In this document: positions 20,513 through 29,085 of the stretch, in pieces
How the letters are laid out: each line of letters begins with the position of its first letter
Numbering within the stretch: the first letter of the stretch is position 1
From: a virus
DNA: 37,320 nt
Strand: one strand, 5' to 3'
IMG/VR virus record: IMGVR_UViG_3300005731_000120
Span: 1 to 37,320 of that record
Position numbers and translations under genes: made by a program
The notes under the pieces: model-generated
Told to the model about the DNA's origin: nothing
The model's database searches: none
What the model saw: the letters and a program-made list of their open reading frames with translations, nothing else

Positions 20513-22300
20513 ATGTCAATTATTGACACAAGACATCCAGACTATCTCTATAGTTTACCAGACTGGAGTATCTGGAGAGATATATGGGATGGTGGTGATA
20601 CTTTTGTACGACGGTATCTTGAAAAATGGTCAGAACGTGAATCAATAGTTGACTTTGAACGACGACGTAATATTACTCCTGTACCCGGCTTTGCAAAAGC
20701 TGCGTTAGTAGATATCAAAAACTCAGTCTTTAATAGAATGAGTGATATTTCTCGGCGGGGCGGCACCATAAGTTATGGTAAAGCAATTGCAGGTGAAGCA
20801 GGGGGTGTAGATCGCCGTGGTTCAAGTATGAATCACTTTATTGGTACAGAGATTCTACCTGAAATGCTATCGATGGGGCGGATTGGGGTATATGTAGATA
20901 ACATTGCACCACCGGGTCCAACACTGGCAGATGCAAGGAATGCCACACCTTATCTTTACACTTACCGTGTCGAAGATATTTTATCTTGGCAACGAGCAAG
21001 ACCCGAAGATGATAGTGATTTCAATGCTATTCTATTAAGAGATTGGTGTATTAAATACGAAACATCTTTCGGAAAGGTTCAACTACCTAAAGAGCAATAT
21101 GAACGATATCGACTTGTCTGGAAAGACGACGATGGTTTTGTCTATTATCAGTTCTTTAGTTCCGCTGGTGATCCAATTTTACCAGATGGGACACCGGGTG
21201 GTGATCCAGTTAAACTGAATATTAAACGTATACCTTTTGTAATGTTTGATATTGAGACCAGTTTACTTAAAGATATTGCGAAACACCAAATTGCGTTATT
21301 GAATCTTGCATCAAGTGATATTTCATACGCATTGAAAGCTAACTTCCCTTTTTATGTGGAACAAGGCGACACACGTGGGATGGGTGGTCACTTAAAAACT
21401 GCTGTATCAGAAGATGGTACATCGAGTACAGGCGGTCAACAATCTGCGGATAAAGAAATAAAAGTTGGTACACTAGACGGTCGTTTATATGACACTAGCG
21501 TATCTAATGCTCCTCAATTCATTAACCCTTCTAGTGAACCACTCGAAGCGTCTATGAAACTTCAAGAGAAGCTAGAAAATGATATTCGTAAATTAGTCAA
21601 CTTAGCTGTTGTCTCATTAGGAAATTCACGTGCTTCAGGTGAAGCCAAACAAATGGATAACCAAGGTCTTGAATCTGGTTTAGCATTTATTGGTCTTGTC
21701 CTTGAAAGTGGTGAAAAGAAAATTGCAGACTTCTGGTCAGCTTACGAAGGTAATGATAGTCGAGATACCGTCATTATCAAATACCCTGACCAATATCGTG
21801 TCAAGTCAAAGACTGAACGAATTGAAGAAGCTGAGAAACTAACCAAACTAATCTTTAGCTTACCTAGTATCTCTGCAAAGAAAGAACTTTGTAAAGATGC
21901 CGCTAGTTCTTTGTTAGGTGGTCGAGTGACTACCGAGAAAATGTCTGAAATCCATAAGGAAATCGATAAGGCTAGTTATGCCACAAGTGATCCTACTGTG
22001 ATTGAAATGGCGAAAGAACAGGGTTTAGCTAGTGATGTGACATTATCTAATGCTCTCGGCTTTAATGGAGAAGTAGAAATCCCTAAAGCTAGAGAAGATC
22101 ATGCTTTAAGAGTCGAGACTATCCAAGCTGCTCAATCTTCTGAAAAAATAGATGCAGGGGCTAGAGGGGTAAAGGATATGTCGGTTGATAAAAAAGCTGG
22201 TAAGAAAGAAAAAGAACAGGCAAGGAATACCGACCTTGAAGACTCAACAAAGAGTCGAGAAAGGGGTAAAACGCGAGCCTCTAAAAAATCAGGTGAATAA
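20513..22300 (+). CDS. Portal protein (DUF4055-like)
   Basis: The 595 residues show the layout of siphophage portals resembling the DUF4055 family: YLYSLPDWSIWRDIWDGGDT near the start, LPEMLSMGRIGVYVD and YLYTYRVEDILSW in the wing region, a long helical stem (LEASMKLQEKLENDIRKLVN), and a charged C-terminal tail (KAGKKEKEQARNTDLEDS). The dodecameric portal forms the DNA channel at one capsid vertex and docks the terminase. Position between head genes and scaffold/coat supports it. Stop overlaps the next ATG by TAATG. Confidence 0.85.
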   Translation: MSIIDTRHPDYLYSLPDWSIWRDIWDGGDTFVRRYLEKWSERESIVDFERRRNITPVPGFAKAALVDIKNSVFNRMSDISRRGGTISYGKAIAGEAGGVDRRGSSMNHFIGTEILPEMLSMGRIGVYVDNIAPPGPTLADARNATPYLYTYRVEDILSWQRARPEDDSDFNAILLRDWCIKYETSFGKVQLPKEQYERYRLVWKDDDGFVYYQFFSSAGDPILPDGTPGGDPVKLNIKRIPFVMFDIETSLLKDIAKHQIALLNLASSDISYALKANFPFYVEQGDTRGMGGHLKTAVSEDGTSSTGGQQSADKEIKVGTLDGRLYDTSVSNAPQFINPSSEPLEASMKLQEKLENDIRKLVNLAVVSLGNSRASGEAKQMDNQGLESGLAFIGLVLESGEKKIADFWSAYEGNDSRDTVIIKYPDQYRVKSKTERIEEAEKLTKLIFSLPSISAKKELCKDAASSLLGGRVTTEKMSEIHKEIDKASYATSDPTVIEMAKEQGLASDVTLSNALGFNGEVEIPKAREDHALRVETIQAAQSSEKIDAGARGVKDMSVDKKAGKKEKEQARNTDLEDSTKSRERGKTRASKKSGE

Positions 22301-22596
22301 TGTCAAGTTTTAATGAAACGATTAGTGTGAGTTCCCTGCAAGCGGGTGTTGGCTCTGTAGATACTACAGCAGAAGCATTAGACTCAGCGATAGCGTCCAG
22401 AAAAGCTGGTAAGGGTATTCATATTAAAAATACACATGCCTCACAGAATTTGTTTGTGGGAAACAGTGCTGTCTCATCCACACTAGGTTTTGAAATTGGT
22501 CCAGATGAAACAGTGTTTCTTCAAATCGATGACCCCACAACTGTTTTTGTTGTGGGTAGTGGGGCATCAACAACTTATACTTGGTTATCATACTAA
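22300..22596 (+). CDS. Small structural protein, 98 aa
   Basis: A compact beta protein: TAEALDSAIASRKAGKGIHI, then KNTHASQNLFVGNSAVSSTL, a DETVFLQIDDPTTVFVVG strand pair, and a YTWLSY end. This arrangement occurs in small phage head or neck decoration proteins located near portals. TAATG coupling with the portal gene suggests stoichiometric expression. No enzymatic motif. Confidence 0.55.
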   Translation: MSSFNETISVSSLQAGVGSVDTTAEALDSAIASRKAGKGIHIKNTHASQNLFVGNSAVSSTLGFEIGPDETVFLQIDDPTTVFVVGSGASTTYTWLSY

Positions 22597-22609
22597 TAGG
22601 GGGTAGAAC

Positions 22610-23152
22610 ATGGCATCAGCCTATGTCACAATTCAGGAAGCTGATGAATATTTTTCTACTCGCTTGTTTGAGACCGCTTGGAGTTCTGCGAGTAGTGCGA
22701 ATAAAACAGCATCTTTAGTTGCTGCGACACGAATCATAGATACTCTGAACTATAAAGGTTTCAAAGCATCTGTGTATGACTACAGAGTGGCAAACCCATC
22801 GATTGCAAAATTAGCAGATCAAGGGGATGTCACTTCGTTAAACTTAATCAGAACTCAAGAAGATGCACAAGAATTAGAGTTTCCAAGAGGTTCAGATTCA
22901 ACAGTACCAACTAAAATCAAGTATGCTTGCTATGAAATAGCTTATGCTCTCTTAGATGGTGTTGACCCTGAATTGGAACTCGAAAACATGTCGATGAATG
23001 ATCATGGTATCGGGTCTGTTAGGGCGAGCTACAATAGAAGTCAAAAACCGTTAGAACATTTTATGAACGGAGTACCTTCTGCAACAGCTTGGCTATATCT
23101 TAGACCATTTTTACGTGATGCCGATCATATTCGTATATCAAGGGTATCGTAA
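22610..23152 (+). CDS. Head-tail connector protein (DnaT-like/adaptor type)
   Basis: The opening YVTIQEADEYFSTRLFETAW and the following helix pair (ATRIIDTLNYKGFKAS, then ELEFPRGSDSTVPTKIKYAC) match the widespread phage neck adaptor family often labelled DnaT-like. Its members line the portal-proximal connector rather than bind replication origins. The C-terminal PSATAWLYLRPFLRD is also typical. Placement before the scaffold is somewhat early, since adaptors usually follow the coat gene. Confidence 0.75.
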   Translation: MASAYVTIQEADEYFSTRLFETAWSSASSANKTASLVAATRIIDTLNYKGFKASVYDYRVANPSIAKLADQGDVTSLNLIRTQEDAQELEFPRGSDSTVPTKIKYACYEIAYALLDGVDPELELENMSMNDHGIGSVRASYNRSQKPLEHFMNGVPSATAWLYLRPFLRDADHIRISRVS

Positions 23153-23236
23153 CCCAACATTTATAATTCGATTACCTGTCGCGAACTATAAATTAAACGA
23201 GTACAGGGTAAAATTTACTCCGAATGGGGGTTCTCT

Positions 23237-24112
23237 ATGTTATTACATTGGTTTGACATTCTAGCTGCGTATGTAGGTGAAGAAGGCGAAGGCGAAGGCG
23301 AAGGTACTGGTGACGGTATTGGTGACGAAGGCGAAGGAACTGGCGACGGTCAGGAACAAGGTCAGGGTCAAGGTTCGCAAAACTCACTATTTAACGGCGA
23401 TCAGCAAAAGGAATTGAACCGTATTCTTGCGGAAGAAAAACGGAAGTTACGGCAGAAGTATGAAGAACCATACAAACATCTTGAAAACGATTATCAAAAA
23501 TTGCTTCAAGATAAATCACTCTCTGATGAACAGAGAGGTGATTACGAGAAAAAACTAGAAGAGATTCAGGCACGACAACGAACTAAAGAACAGCAAATTC
23601 TCCACGATAGGAAACAGTCAGAAGAACAGTTTCAGTCTCGTATTGGTGAATTAGAAGAATCAGCAAAAACTTGGGAGCAACGGTATACAGAGTCCACGAT
23701 CAATCGTGAACTTCAAGCTGCTGCTGTTAATAATGATGCTTTTAACCCTGAACAGATCGTTGTACAACTTAAAAGTCAAACAGCCTTAGTGGACCAATTG
23801 GATGCTCAAGGAAAACCTACGGGTAACCTAGTTCCAATGGTCAACATGATGGTTAAAAACGAGGAATCTGGTGCGAACGAAATGCTTCAAATGACGCCTG
23901 ACGAAGCAGTCGAACACATGAAAAAGAATCCTGAGCGTTGGGGTAATTTCTTCAAGAATAATATTCGAGAGGGAATTGGCTCAACATCCGCAACCGGTGG
24001 TGCGTTAACCGGGGATGGAACTGTAGACGTCAGTCGTCTATCAGACGATCAATACTTTGAACTCCGAAAGAAGAACCCGCGTGCTCTCGGATTGGATCAT
24101 CTTGATCGTTAA
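23237..24112 (+). CDS. Capsid scaffolding protein
   Basis: Immediately upstream of the coat gene. After a short hydrophobic start (MLLHWFDILAAYVG) come Gly-Glu-Asp-Gln repeats (EGEGEGEGTGDG), a long charged coiled coil (about 60-155: ELNRILAEEKRKLRQKYEEP ...), and a C-terminal helical segment ending RLSDDQYFELRKKNPRALGL. That composition and position are characteristic of scaffolds, which guide coat assembly and then leave. The start of the protein resembles the start of the coat protein (ILAA with aromatic residues), which is unusual. Codon repeats make slippage likely in the Gly-Glu stretch. Confidence 0.8.
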   Translation: MLLHWFDILAAYVGEEGEGEGEGTGDGIGDEGEGTGDGQEQGQGQGSQNSLFNGDQQKELNRILAEEKRKLRQKYEEPYKHLENDYQKLLQDKSLSDEQRGDYEKKLEEIQARQRTKEQQILHDRKQSEEQFQSRIGELEESAKTWEQRYTESTINRELQAAAVNNDAFNPEQIVVQLKSQTALVDQLDAQGKPTGNLVPMVNMMVKNEESGANEMLQMTPDEAVEHMKKNPERWGNFFKNNIREGIGSTSATGGALTGDGTVDVSRLSDDQYFELRKKNPRALGLDHLDR

Positions 24113-24184
24113 ACCATCAACAACTTATAAATTACAGTGGGGTGTTAAACTTTATCACAAACTTTTATGTGGAGACCGTAACTA

Positions 24185-25612
24185 ATGTTACAATTTAACA
24201 TCTTGGCAGCTTTTGCCAACGACAATGATGCGCTAGTTCCAGAACTTTGGGCGCGCGAATCTATTGCTGTTCTCGAAGAGAACATGGTATTTGGTGGTCT
24301 CGTCCATCGTGACTACTCTAAAGATGTTGCAAACTATGGTGATGTGGTTAATACCCGTAAACCTGTAGATGCAACTGTTGACCGTAAGACTGATAGTGAC
24401 ACTATCTCTTACGAAGATGCACAATTGACAAACGTGCAGGTTCCTTTGGACCAGCACATGTATGTCGCCTTTGTCATCAAAGACGGTGAACGATCTAAGT
24501 CTCTTAAAGAGCTTATTCCGATCCACCTTGAAACCCGTATGAAAGCTATGGGTAACGGTATTGATCGTGCTATCGCTGGTCGTATGGCTCACGCTATGCT
24601 TGGTGATCCTGATGATCGTGTTGGTAAACTCCGTGGTCTTACTAAGACTACTGCTTACGACACTGTCCTCGAAGCACGTGAAAAACTCAACCGAAGTCTT
24701 GCTTGGATGAGTGGACGTAACTTGGTGCTTGCACCGGGTTCTGAAACTGCCATGCTTCAGACTGAGTTGTTTGTTAAAGCCAACGAACGTGGTGACGATG
24801 GTACTGCCCTCGAAGAAGCACGACTTGGTAAAATTGGTGGATTTAACACTTTCATGGATCAAAACGTGAATGGTGTTCTCTCCAACTCAAGCCGAGATAC
24901 CACTACCAGTGTTACTGGTGGAGCTATTGCTGCTGGAGAAACTGGTACTCTTACTGAGATTGACTTCACAGGTTATGTCCTCACCGTTGGTGAGTTCTGT
25001 GTCCTTGAAGACAACGGTCAGCCTACTTGGGTGACTGCTCAAACTGATAGTGCCGGTGACAATACTGCTGCTACTCTTAATGAAGCCATTAAGAACGCAG
25101 TTGGAAGTGGTAGTGCAATTACTGCTTACGGGGACGCTGCTGTTAACGCAGTTAGTGGTCTTGCCGCTGGTTACTCTGGGTACATTAACATTGATGGCTT
25201 TACTTCTGGTAAACCACCTGTTAAGGGTCAGCTATTGGCGTTCGGAACCACTACTGGAACTCGTCACACTTATACTGTGATTGAAACTCGTCCAGTTAGT
25301 GCTACTGAAGTTCAGGTTCTCTTGGACCGTCCTTTGGATAGTGCTTTGTCTAACAACGATGGAGCATTCCCCGGTCCTGCCGGTGACTTCAACGTCGCGT
25401 TCCACCGTAACGCATTCGCTTTGGTCTCACGACCATTGGCACAACCTGAGTCAGCTTTGGGCGTTCGCTCATTCGTTGCCTCACACAACGATATCGCAAT
25501 GCGTGCTACTATGCAGTACGATATCGATGCACAGGGTACTAAAGTGGTCATCGACCTCTTGTGTGGTACTGCTGTTCTCGATACTAATCTTGCAACACTG
25601 TTGCTTGGTTAA
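24185..25612 (+). CDS. Major capsid protein (P22 coat-like)
   Basis: At 475 residues it fits P22-type coats: N-terminal ALVPELWARESIAVLEENMV, then GDVVNTRKPVDATVDR, VPLDQHMYVAFVIKDGERSK, a helix RMKAMGNGIDRAIAGRMAHA, and the AREKLNRSLAWMSGRNLVLA block. A middle region (about 230-340) rich in Thr, Gly and Ala is the likely insertion domain. The fold is the HK97/P22 coat fold that builds the shell. Codons are richer in C-ending choices than in neighbouring genes, as expected for very high expression. A terminator hairpin follows. Confidence 0.9.
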   Translation: MLQFNILAAFANDNDALVPELWARESIAVLEENMVFGGLVHRDYSKDVANYGDVVNTRKPVDATVDRKTDSDTISYEDAQLTNVQVPLDQHMYVAFVIKDGERSKSLKELIPIHLETRMKAMGNGIDRAIAGRMAHAMLGDPDDRVGKLRGLTKTTAYDTVLEAREKLNRSLAWMSGRNLVLAPGSETAMLQTELFVKANERGDDGTALEEARLGKIGGFNTFMDQNVNGVLSNSSRDTTTSVTGGAIAAGETGTLTEIDFTGYVLTVGEFCVLEDNGQPTWVTAQTDSAGDNTAATLNEAIKNAVGSGSAITAYGDAAVNAVSGLAAGYSGYINIDGFTSGKPPVKGQLLAFGTTTGTRHTYTVIETRPVSATEVQVLLDRPLDSALSNNDGAFPGPAGDFNVAFHRNAFALVSRPLAQPESALGVRSFVASHNDIAMRATMQYDIDAQGTKVVIDLLCGTAVLDTNLATLLLG

Positions 25613-25627
25613 TCTCAATTGAATATT

Positions 25628-25660
25628 CACAGGGGGACATTATGTCTCCCTGTGTTTATA
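25628..25660 (+). terminator. Terminator hairpin after the coat gene
   Basis: CACAGGGGGACA (25628-25639) pairs with TGTCTCCCTGTG (25643-25654), 12 pairs with one G-U and a 3-base loop, then TTTATATT. The T run is short, so partial termination is likely, raising coat over downstream neck products. Confidence 0.65.
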
Positions 25661-25673
25661 TTAAAGGTGTCGT

Positions 25674-26048
25674 ATGGTGACAGATAGTGAAACTAGGTTT
25701 AACCTTATTGAACTATGTCTTGATAGAGAACTTGGTTTCAAACATGCAGAATCAGGTAGAGTTCAAAAGCAAATTGAATCTCTAAAAGATGATGTTCATA
25801 GTCTCCAAGGTCAGGTAGATACCTTAAAGGATTCCATAACAAATCTCAAATATGACTTGGAAGTTTTCAAGGAAACAGTTTTAGATTTGAAGGACGAAAC
25901 CCTTGGCAATAATCATAAAGACGGTTTAGTCATCGAAGTAGATCGGTTAAAACAATCTCGTTTGATTATCAAAGGTATTCTATGGACTATATTAACTTCA
26001 ATATTGGGGATTCTTGCAACTATCATAAGTAGCTATATTATTGGCTAA
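25674..26048 (+). CDS. Coiled-coil protein with C-terminal membrane helix (XhlA-like)
   Basis: Residues 20-95 are a heptad-rich coil (VQKQIESLKDDVHSLQGQVD ...). A basic hinge (VDRLKQSRLIIKG) precedes a final membrane helix, ILWTILTSILGILATIISSY. This plan matches hemolysin XhlA/BhlA-type phage membrane proteins, which cooperate with holins. Here it sits between coat and neck genes, an odd place for lysis. It could be a capsid-membrane or assembly factor instead. TAATG coupling leads to the next gene. Confidence 0.6.
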   Translation: MVTDSETRFNLIELCLDRELGFKHAESGRVQKQIESLKDDVHSLQGQVDTLKDSITNLKYDLEVFKETVLDLKDETLGNNHKDGLVIEVDRLKQSRLIIKGILWTILTSILGILATIISSYIIG

Positions 26049-26545
26049 TGGAGATCACTGTGACAAAAAGAATCCTACAAACTGTTTATAAATTAAAACG
26101 TATCTATGGTCGGGAAATCACCTTGTATCGTCAAGGTACTTTACAGACAAACACCTTAACGGGTGTAAAGTCATGGACTGATCGAAGTGCCATAGATGTT
26201 AAGCGTTGTATAGTTTTACCCGTAAAACTATCACGTGGACAAATTCAAACAATCTCAATGATTTCTGCAAACAAACAATTTGTTGAAGGTGGAATGTTTG
26301 ATACCGCTTCTCGTTGGTTCTATATTGATCCCCGTGATCTTCCAGCCAACTATGAAATCAAACGGGACGACTTCTTAATATATGGTAATAAGAAGTACGA
26401 ATTCAAAGATATCAAATATAATGAATTCGATTTACTGTGGGAAGTATTAGGCGTCGAACTTGTTGGTGAAGATATCCAACAAGTCTTTAACCTCAGTGGT
26501 TATGACATTGTAAATTTCCAACAAGTAAATGAGGAAGGTGACTAA
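26048..26545 (+). CDS. Head closure / neck protein
   Basis: The sequence contains REITLYRQGTLQTNTLTGVK, IVLPVKLSRGQIQTISMISA, FDTASRWFYIDPRDLPANYE and a pair of strands (DDFLIYGNKKYEFKDIKYNE). Together these resemble siphophage head-closure (stopper) proteins, which seal the connector after packaging. At 165 residues between coat and major tail genes, location agrees. Overlaps the next gene by one base (TAATG). Confidence 0.65.
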   Translation: MEITVTKRILQTVYKLKRIYGREITLYRQGTLQTNTLTGVKSWTDRSAIDVKRCIVLPVKLSRGQIQTISMISANKQFVEGGMFDTASRWFYIDPRDLPANYEIKRDDFLIYGNKKYEFKDIKYNEFDLLWEVLGVELVGEDIQQVFNLSGYDIVNFQQVNEEGD

Positions 26546-27039
26546 TGGCATACAACGAACATTGGCCGCGATGGATTCAAACATCGATGGGGAACCATTT
26601 TAAGGTTGTTGCTGAGAATAATAGTTACCCTACTATCATTGAAGGTATCGACGAACGGTTAACAACTTTCATGGAAGCTGACAACCGTGTTGAAATCCGA
26701 ATAACTGGACCGTTTGCCCAAGAGTTGAGTAAAGATTATTGGTACTTTAGCGTCATGGCTAATATCTTGATTCATTCTCATATGGGTGGTTCTCTACCTA
26801 ACGCCTATTTAGCGACTGAAATGGCTGGTAAGTTGGCAGAAGCCGCTGCCGATGCAATTCCAGTTTACAAATATGGTATCGGGGTTGACGATGACCAATC
26901 ATTGATTGGGTGTTTACTCCCTAAACACGGAAAGAAAGGGGGTATTAAGGTATTCCACTTTGGTGAAATTGATCGAGAAAATCGACTTCGCCAAGTTTTT
27001 GTGGATGCAGAATACAAAATGGAACTAGACCTAACATAA
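26545..27039 (+). CDS. Tail completion / neck protein
   Basis: A 164-residue alpha/beta protein (PRWIQTSMGNHFKVVAENNS; RVEIRITGPFAQELSKDYWY; NILIHSHMGGS; FGEIDRENRLRQVFVDAEYK) just before the major tail gene, where the tail terminator or completion protein normally sits. The family resemblance is general; position is the main evidence. Confidence 0.6.
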   Translation: MAYNEHWPRWIQTSMGNHFKVVAENNSYPTIIEGIDERLTTFMEADNRVEIRITGPFAQELSKDYWYFSVMANILIHSHMGGSLPNAYLATEMAGKLAEAAADAIPVYKYGIGVDDDQSLIGCLLPKHGKKGGIKVFHFGEIDRENRLRQVFVDAEYKMELDLT

Positions 27040-27053
27040 AGAGGTAATTCCCA

Positions 27054-27794
27054 ATGGCACAAATTGAACTTCGTGATGCCACGATTCGATTTAAGGACGG
27101 TTTAAGTGGTACAGGGGCGATAAACGAACCGTCAACTGCACCTGTTGCAACTGATACCAGTTTTGATATCGACACAGTGGTTCTAAATACTACTGATACA
27201 GATCAAGTACCTGTCGGTGCTAGATTTACAATAGCCGGTGAGACAGCTTCTACAACAGTACATACTGTTACTGCTCGTACTCCATCTACCGGTACAACTA
27301 CTAACATTACATTCACCCCCGCACTTGGTGCGGGTACATACTCTGACGGTGGTGTGGTTACATTCATACCACAGCAGGTCATTGTTAAAATTGGTGAAGG
27401 TAACCTTTCCTACACTATCAATAAAGAATATGAATATGTTCTTGACCGTGGAGATATTGATACTGTTCGAGAAGGTGATCAACAACCTATGGATGTTTCT
27501 ATTGATTCAGTTTATCAACAGATCACCACAGGTACAAGTGAAACTATCACCCCGTATGATGCCTTGAATGGTGTTGGTGATGCTTCTGAATGGGTTTCAA
27601 GCTCTAGTGATGCTTGTGAGCCTTATGCTGTAGACATCGAAGTTACTCACGCACGTAGTTGTGGGTCAACTCAAGATGAAACTACTACACTTCCTGATTT
27701 CCGTTATGAGTCACTTGAAGTTGACTTGGACGGTGGAACATTCGCTATCAGTGGTCGTTGTAACGCTGTTACACCTACTGTAGTTCGTTCTTAA
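27054..27794 (+). CDS. Major tail protein
   Basis: 246 residues, beta-rich, directly followed by a strong terminator and the tail chaperone frame, the standard order for tail-tube genes. The N-terminus (IELRDATIRFKDGLSGTG) and the C-terminal part (VKIGEGNLSYTINKEYEYVL, REGDQQPMDVSIDS, FRYESLEVDLDGGTFAISG) form the tube fold. A Thr-rich stretch at about 30-105 looks like an inserted surface domain. It should form the tube through which DNA passes. Confidence 0.8.
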   Translation: MAQIELRDATIRFKDGLSGTGAINEPSTAPVATDTSFDIDTVVLNTTDTDQVPVGARFTIAGETASTTVHTVTARTPSTGTTTNITFTPALGAGTYSDGGVVTFIPQQVIVKIGEGNLSYTINKEYEYVLDRGDIDTVREGDQQPMDVSIDSVYQQITTGTSETITPYDALNGVGDASEWVSSSSDACEPYAVDIEVTHARSCGSTQDETTTLPDFRYESLEVDLDGGTFAISGRCNAVTPTVVRS

Positions 27795-27816
27795 TAATAT
27801 CCTAGTGTGACTAGGT

Positions 27817-27851
27817 GCCGGGTGAGGGTATCGCCCTCACTCGGCTTTTTT
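27817..27851 (+). terminator. Strong intrinsic terminator after major tail gene
   Basis: GCCGGGTGAGGG (27817-27828) and CCCTCACTCGGC (27834-27845) form a 12-bp GC-rich stem with one G-U and a 5-base loop, followed by six T residues. The hairpin separates the abundant tube protein from the tail chaperone and tape measure. Confidence 0.85.
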
Positions 27852-27869
27852 ATTGTGAAAGGAACAAAG

Positions 27870-28370
27870 ATGAAAATTGCTGGACGGACTGTAAAAGGTC
27901 CAAACCGAGTAACTCTGGTATTACCTAGAGAAAATGATGAAGATATTATCTTCGTTGCCCAAGCTGTTACAGATATGACTGAGTTTGATCAATATCTGGA
28001 TATGCCAAAACCACCAGCGCATCGTACCCCACAGGGTGTGGAATATAACCACGATGACCCCGCTTATGTTGAACAACTAATGACGTACAACTTAAAGAAA
28101 ATGGCATGGTTGGTTATCAAATCATTAGAACCAAGTGAGATTGAGTGGTCCACAGTAGTTAATGAAAATCCTTCAACTTGGATTAACTATACTACCGAAC
28201 TAAAAGAAGCTGGTTTTTCAGATGTGGAAGTTAACCGAATCACAAGTATTGTCCTTCAAGCAAACGCATTAGATGAAGATAAATTGAATGCAGCTAGAGA
28301 GGTTTTTCTTCGTGGTCGAGTGGATCAAAAAAATACCTCTGGCCGAAGCACGCCAGTGGAGAGTTCCTAG
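27870..28370 (+). CDS. Tail assembly chaperone, unshifted product (G-type), 166 aa
   Basis: ATG 27870 follows AAAGGA. The product (KIAGRTVKGPNRVTLVLPRE; LMTYNLKKMAWLVIKSLEPS; GFSDVEVNRITSIVLQANAL) matches the helical chaperones that coat the tape measure during siphophage tail assembly. Position between major tail and tape measure genes is diagnostic. Near its end, A AAA AAT at 28328-28334 sits in the right register for a -1 shift into the downstream frame. Confidence 0.8.
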   Translation: MKIAGRTVKGPNRVTLVLPRENDEDIIFVAQAVTDMTEFDQYLDMPKPPAHRTPQGVEYNHDDPAYVEQLMTYNLKKMAWLVIKSLEPSEIEWSTVVNENPSTWINYTTELKEAGFSDVEVNRITSIVLQANALDEDKLNAAREVFLRGRVDQKNTSGRSTPVESS

Positions 28371-28546
28371 TTTGGGAAGCATGTGAAAGGTTCGGTATTT
28401 TACCACCGGGCATCACATCGAATTCTTGGGATGAATTAAGCACTTGGCAACAAAGTTTGGTTATTGCATATCACCAACGTAGTAACTTTAACACAGAACA
28501 AAGTTACAAAGAAACCAAGAAACAATCCACTCCCAAGCGGAGATAA
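27870..28546 (+). CDS. Tail assembly chaperone, -1 frameshift product (GT-type), about 225 aa
   Basis: The zero frame reads to AAA AAT at 28329-28334. Slipping back one base on A AAA AAT continues from codon TAC at 28334 for 70 codons to TAA 28544. The extension (LWPKHASGEFLVWEACERFG; WDELSTWQQSLVIAYHQRSN) has the Trp-rich helix pattern seen in T-type extensions, and the frame is otherwise unaccounted for. Programmed -1 shifting here is conserved among long-tailed phages (lambda G/GT paradigm). The ratio of products cannot be read from sequence. Confidence 0.8.
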
Positions 28547-28566
28547 CTTGGAGTTACCATTCGACC

Positions 28567-29085
28567 ATGCGTTTTAAGCTACAAGCTACAAAGTTTTCCA
28601 TCGATTTAGCTCGATGGAAAAATAAAATGGACGAAGACTTAACAGATGATTTAGAAAAAGCAGCAGGTGCTTGGATTAACAGTATTGTCTTCAGTGTTGT
28701 ACCTGTTTGGTCCGGTGCCTCTGTTGCCACTTTTCTAAAATTAGCTAGAGAAGTTAATCACCCGTTAGAAGTTAGGGGTATCCGAACAAAATTTGGTGGT
28801 GGGGTTTCACTAGGGTTGAGTAGAAGTAAAGGTGAAACCACAAAGAATAAAAATTTAGGGTTGTACACTTTTACATACCGGACAAACTTATTCCACTTAG
28901 TGTTTAATGAACAGTTCAATGCAAATGACAATCCTAAAGCGGGACGACTATTTGCTAGGTTGAGAAAACCCGGTCCTTATAACTTTAGAGAAATTGGAAA
29001 AGAGGCGTTTGAATCATACTCCAAAGAAGTGGAATTACCTTCCCCTTGGAAGACACTGAAGCGTACTAAAATAACGGTGAACTAA
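28567..29085 (+). CDS. Minor tail or neck-type protein, 172 aa
   Basis: Helical at the start (FSIDLARWKNKMDEDLTDDL) with VPVWSGASVATFLKLAREV and LYTFTYRTNLFHLVFNEQF in the middle. These are features shared by HK97 gp10-like neck and tail proteins. Between chaperone and tape measure such a gene is unexpected; the usual place is before the major tail gene. The stop overlaps the tape measure start by TAATG. Confidence 0.55.
   Translation: MRFKLQATKFSIDLARWKNKMDEDLTDDLEKAAGAWINSIVFSVVPVWSGASVATFLKLAREVNHPLEVRGIRTKFGGGVSLGLSRSKGETTKNKNLGLYTFTYRTNLFHLVFNEQFNANDNPKAGRLFARLRKPGPYNFREIGKEAFESYSKEVELPSPWKTLKRTKITVN

Noticed and set aside
24233-24862. A 209-codon open frame antisense to the coat gene
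   Set aside because: It lies wholly opposite a well-supported coat gene. Long antisense frames arise readily from the biased codon use of highly expressed genes, and the translation resembles no family.
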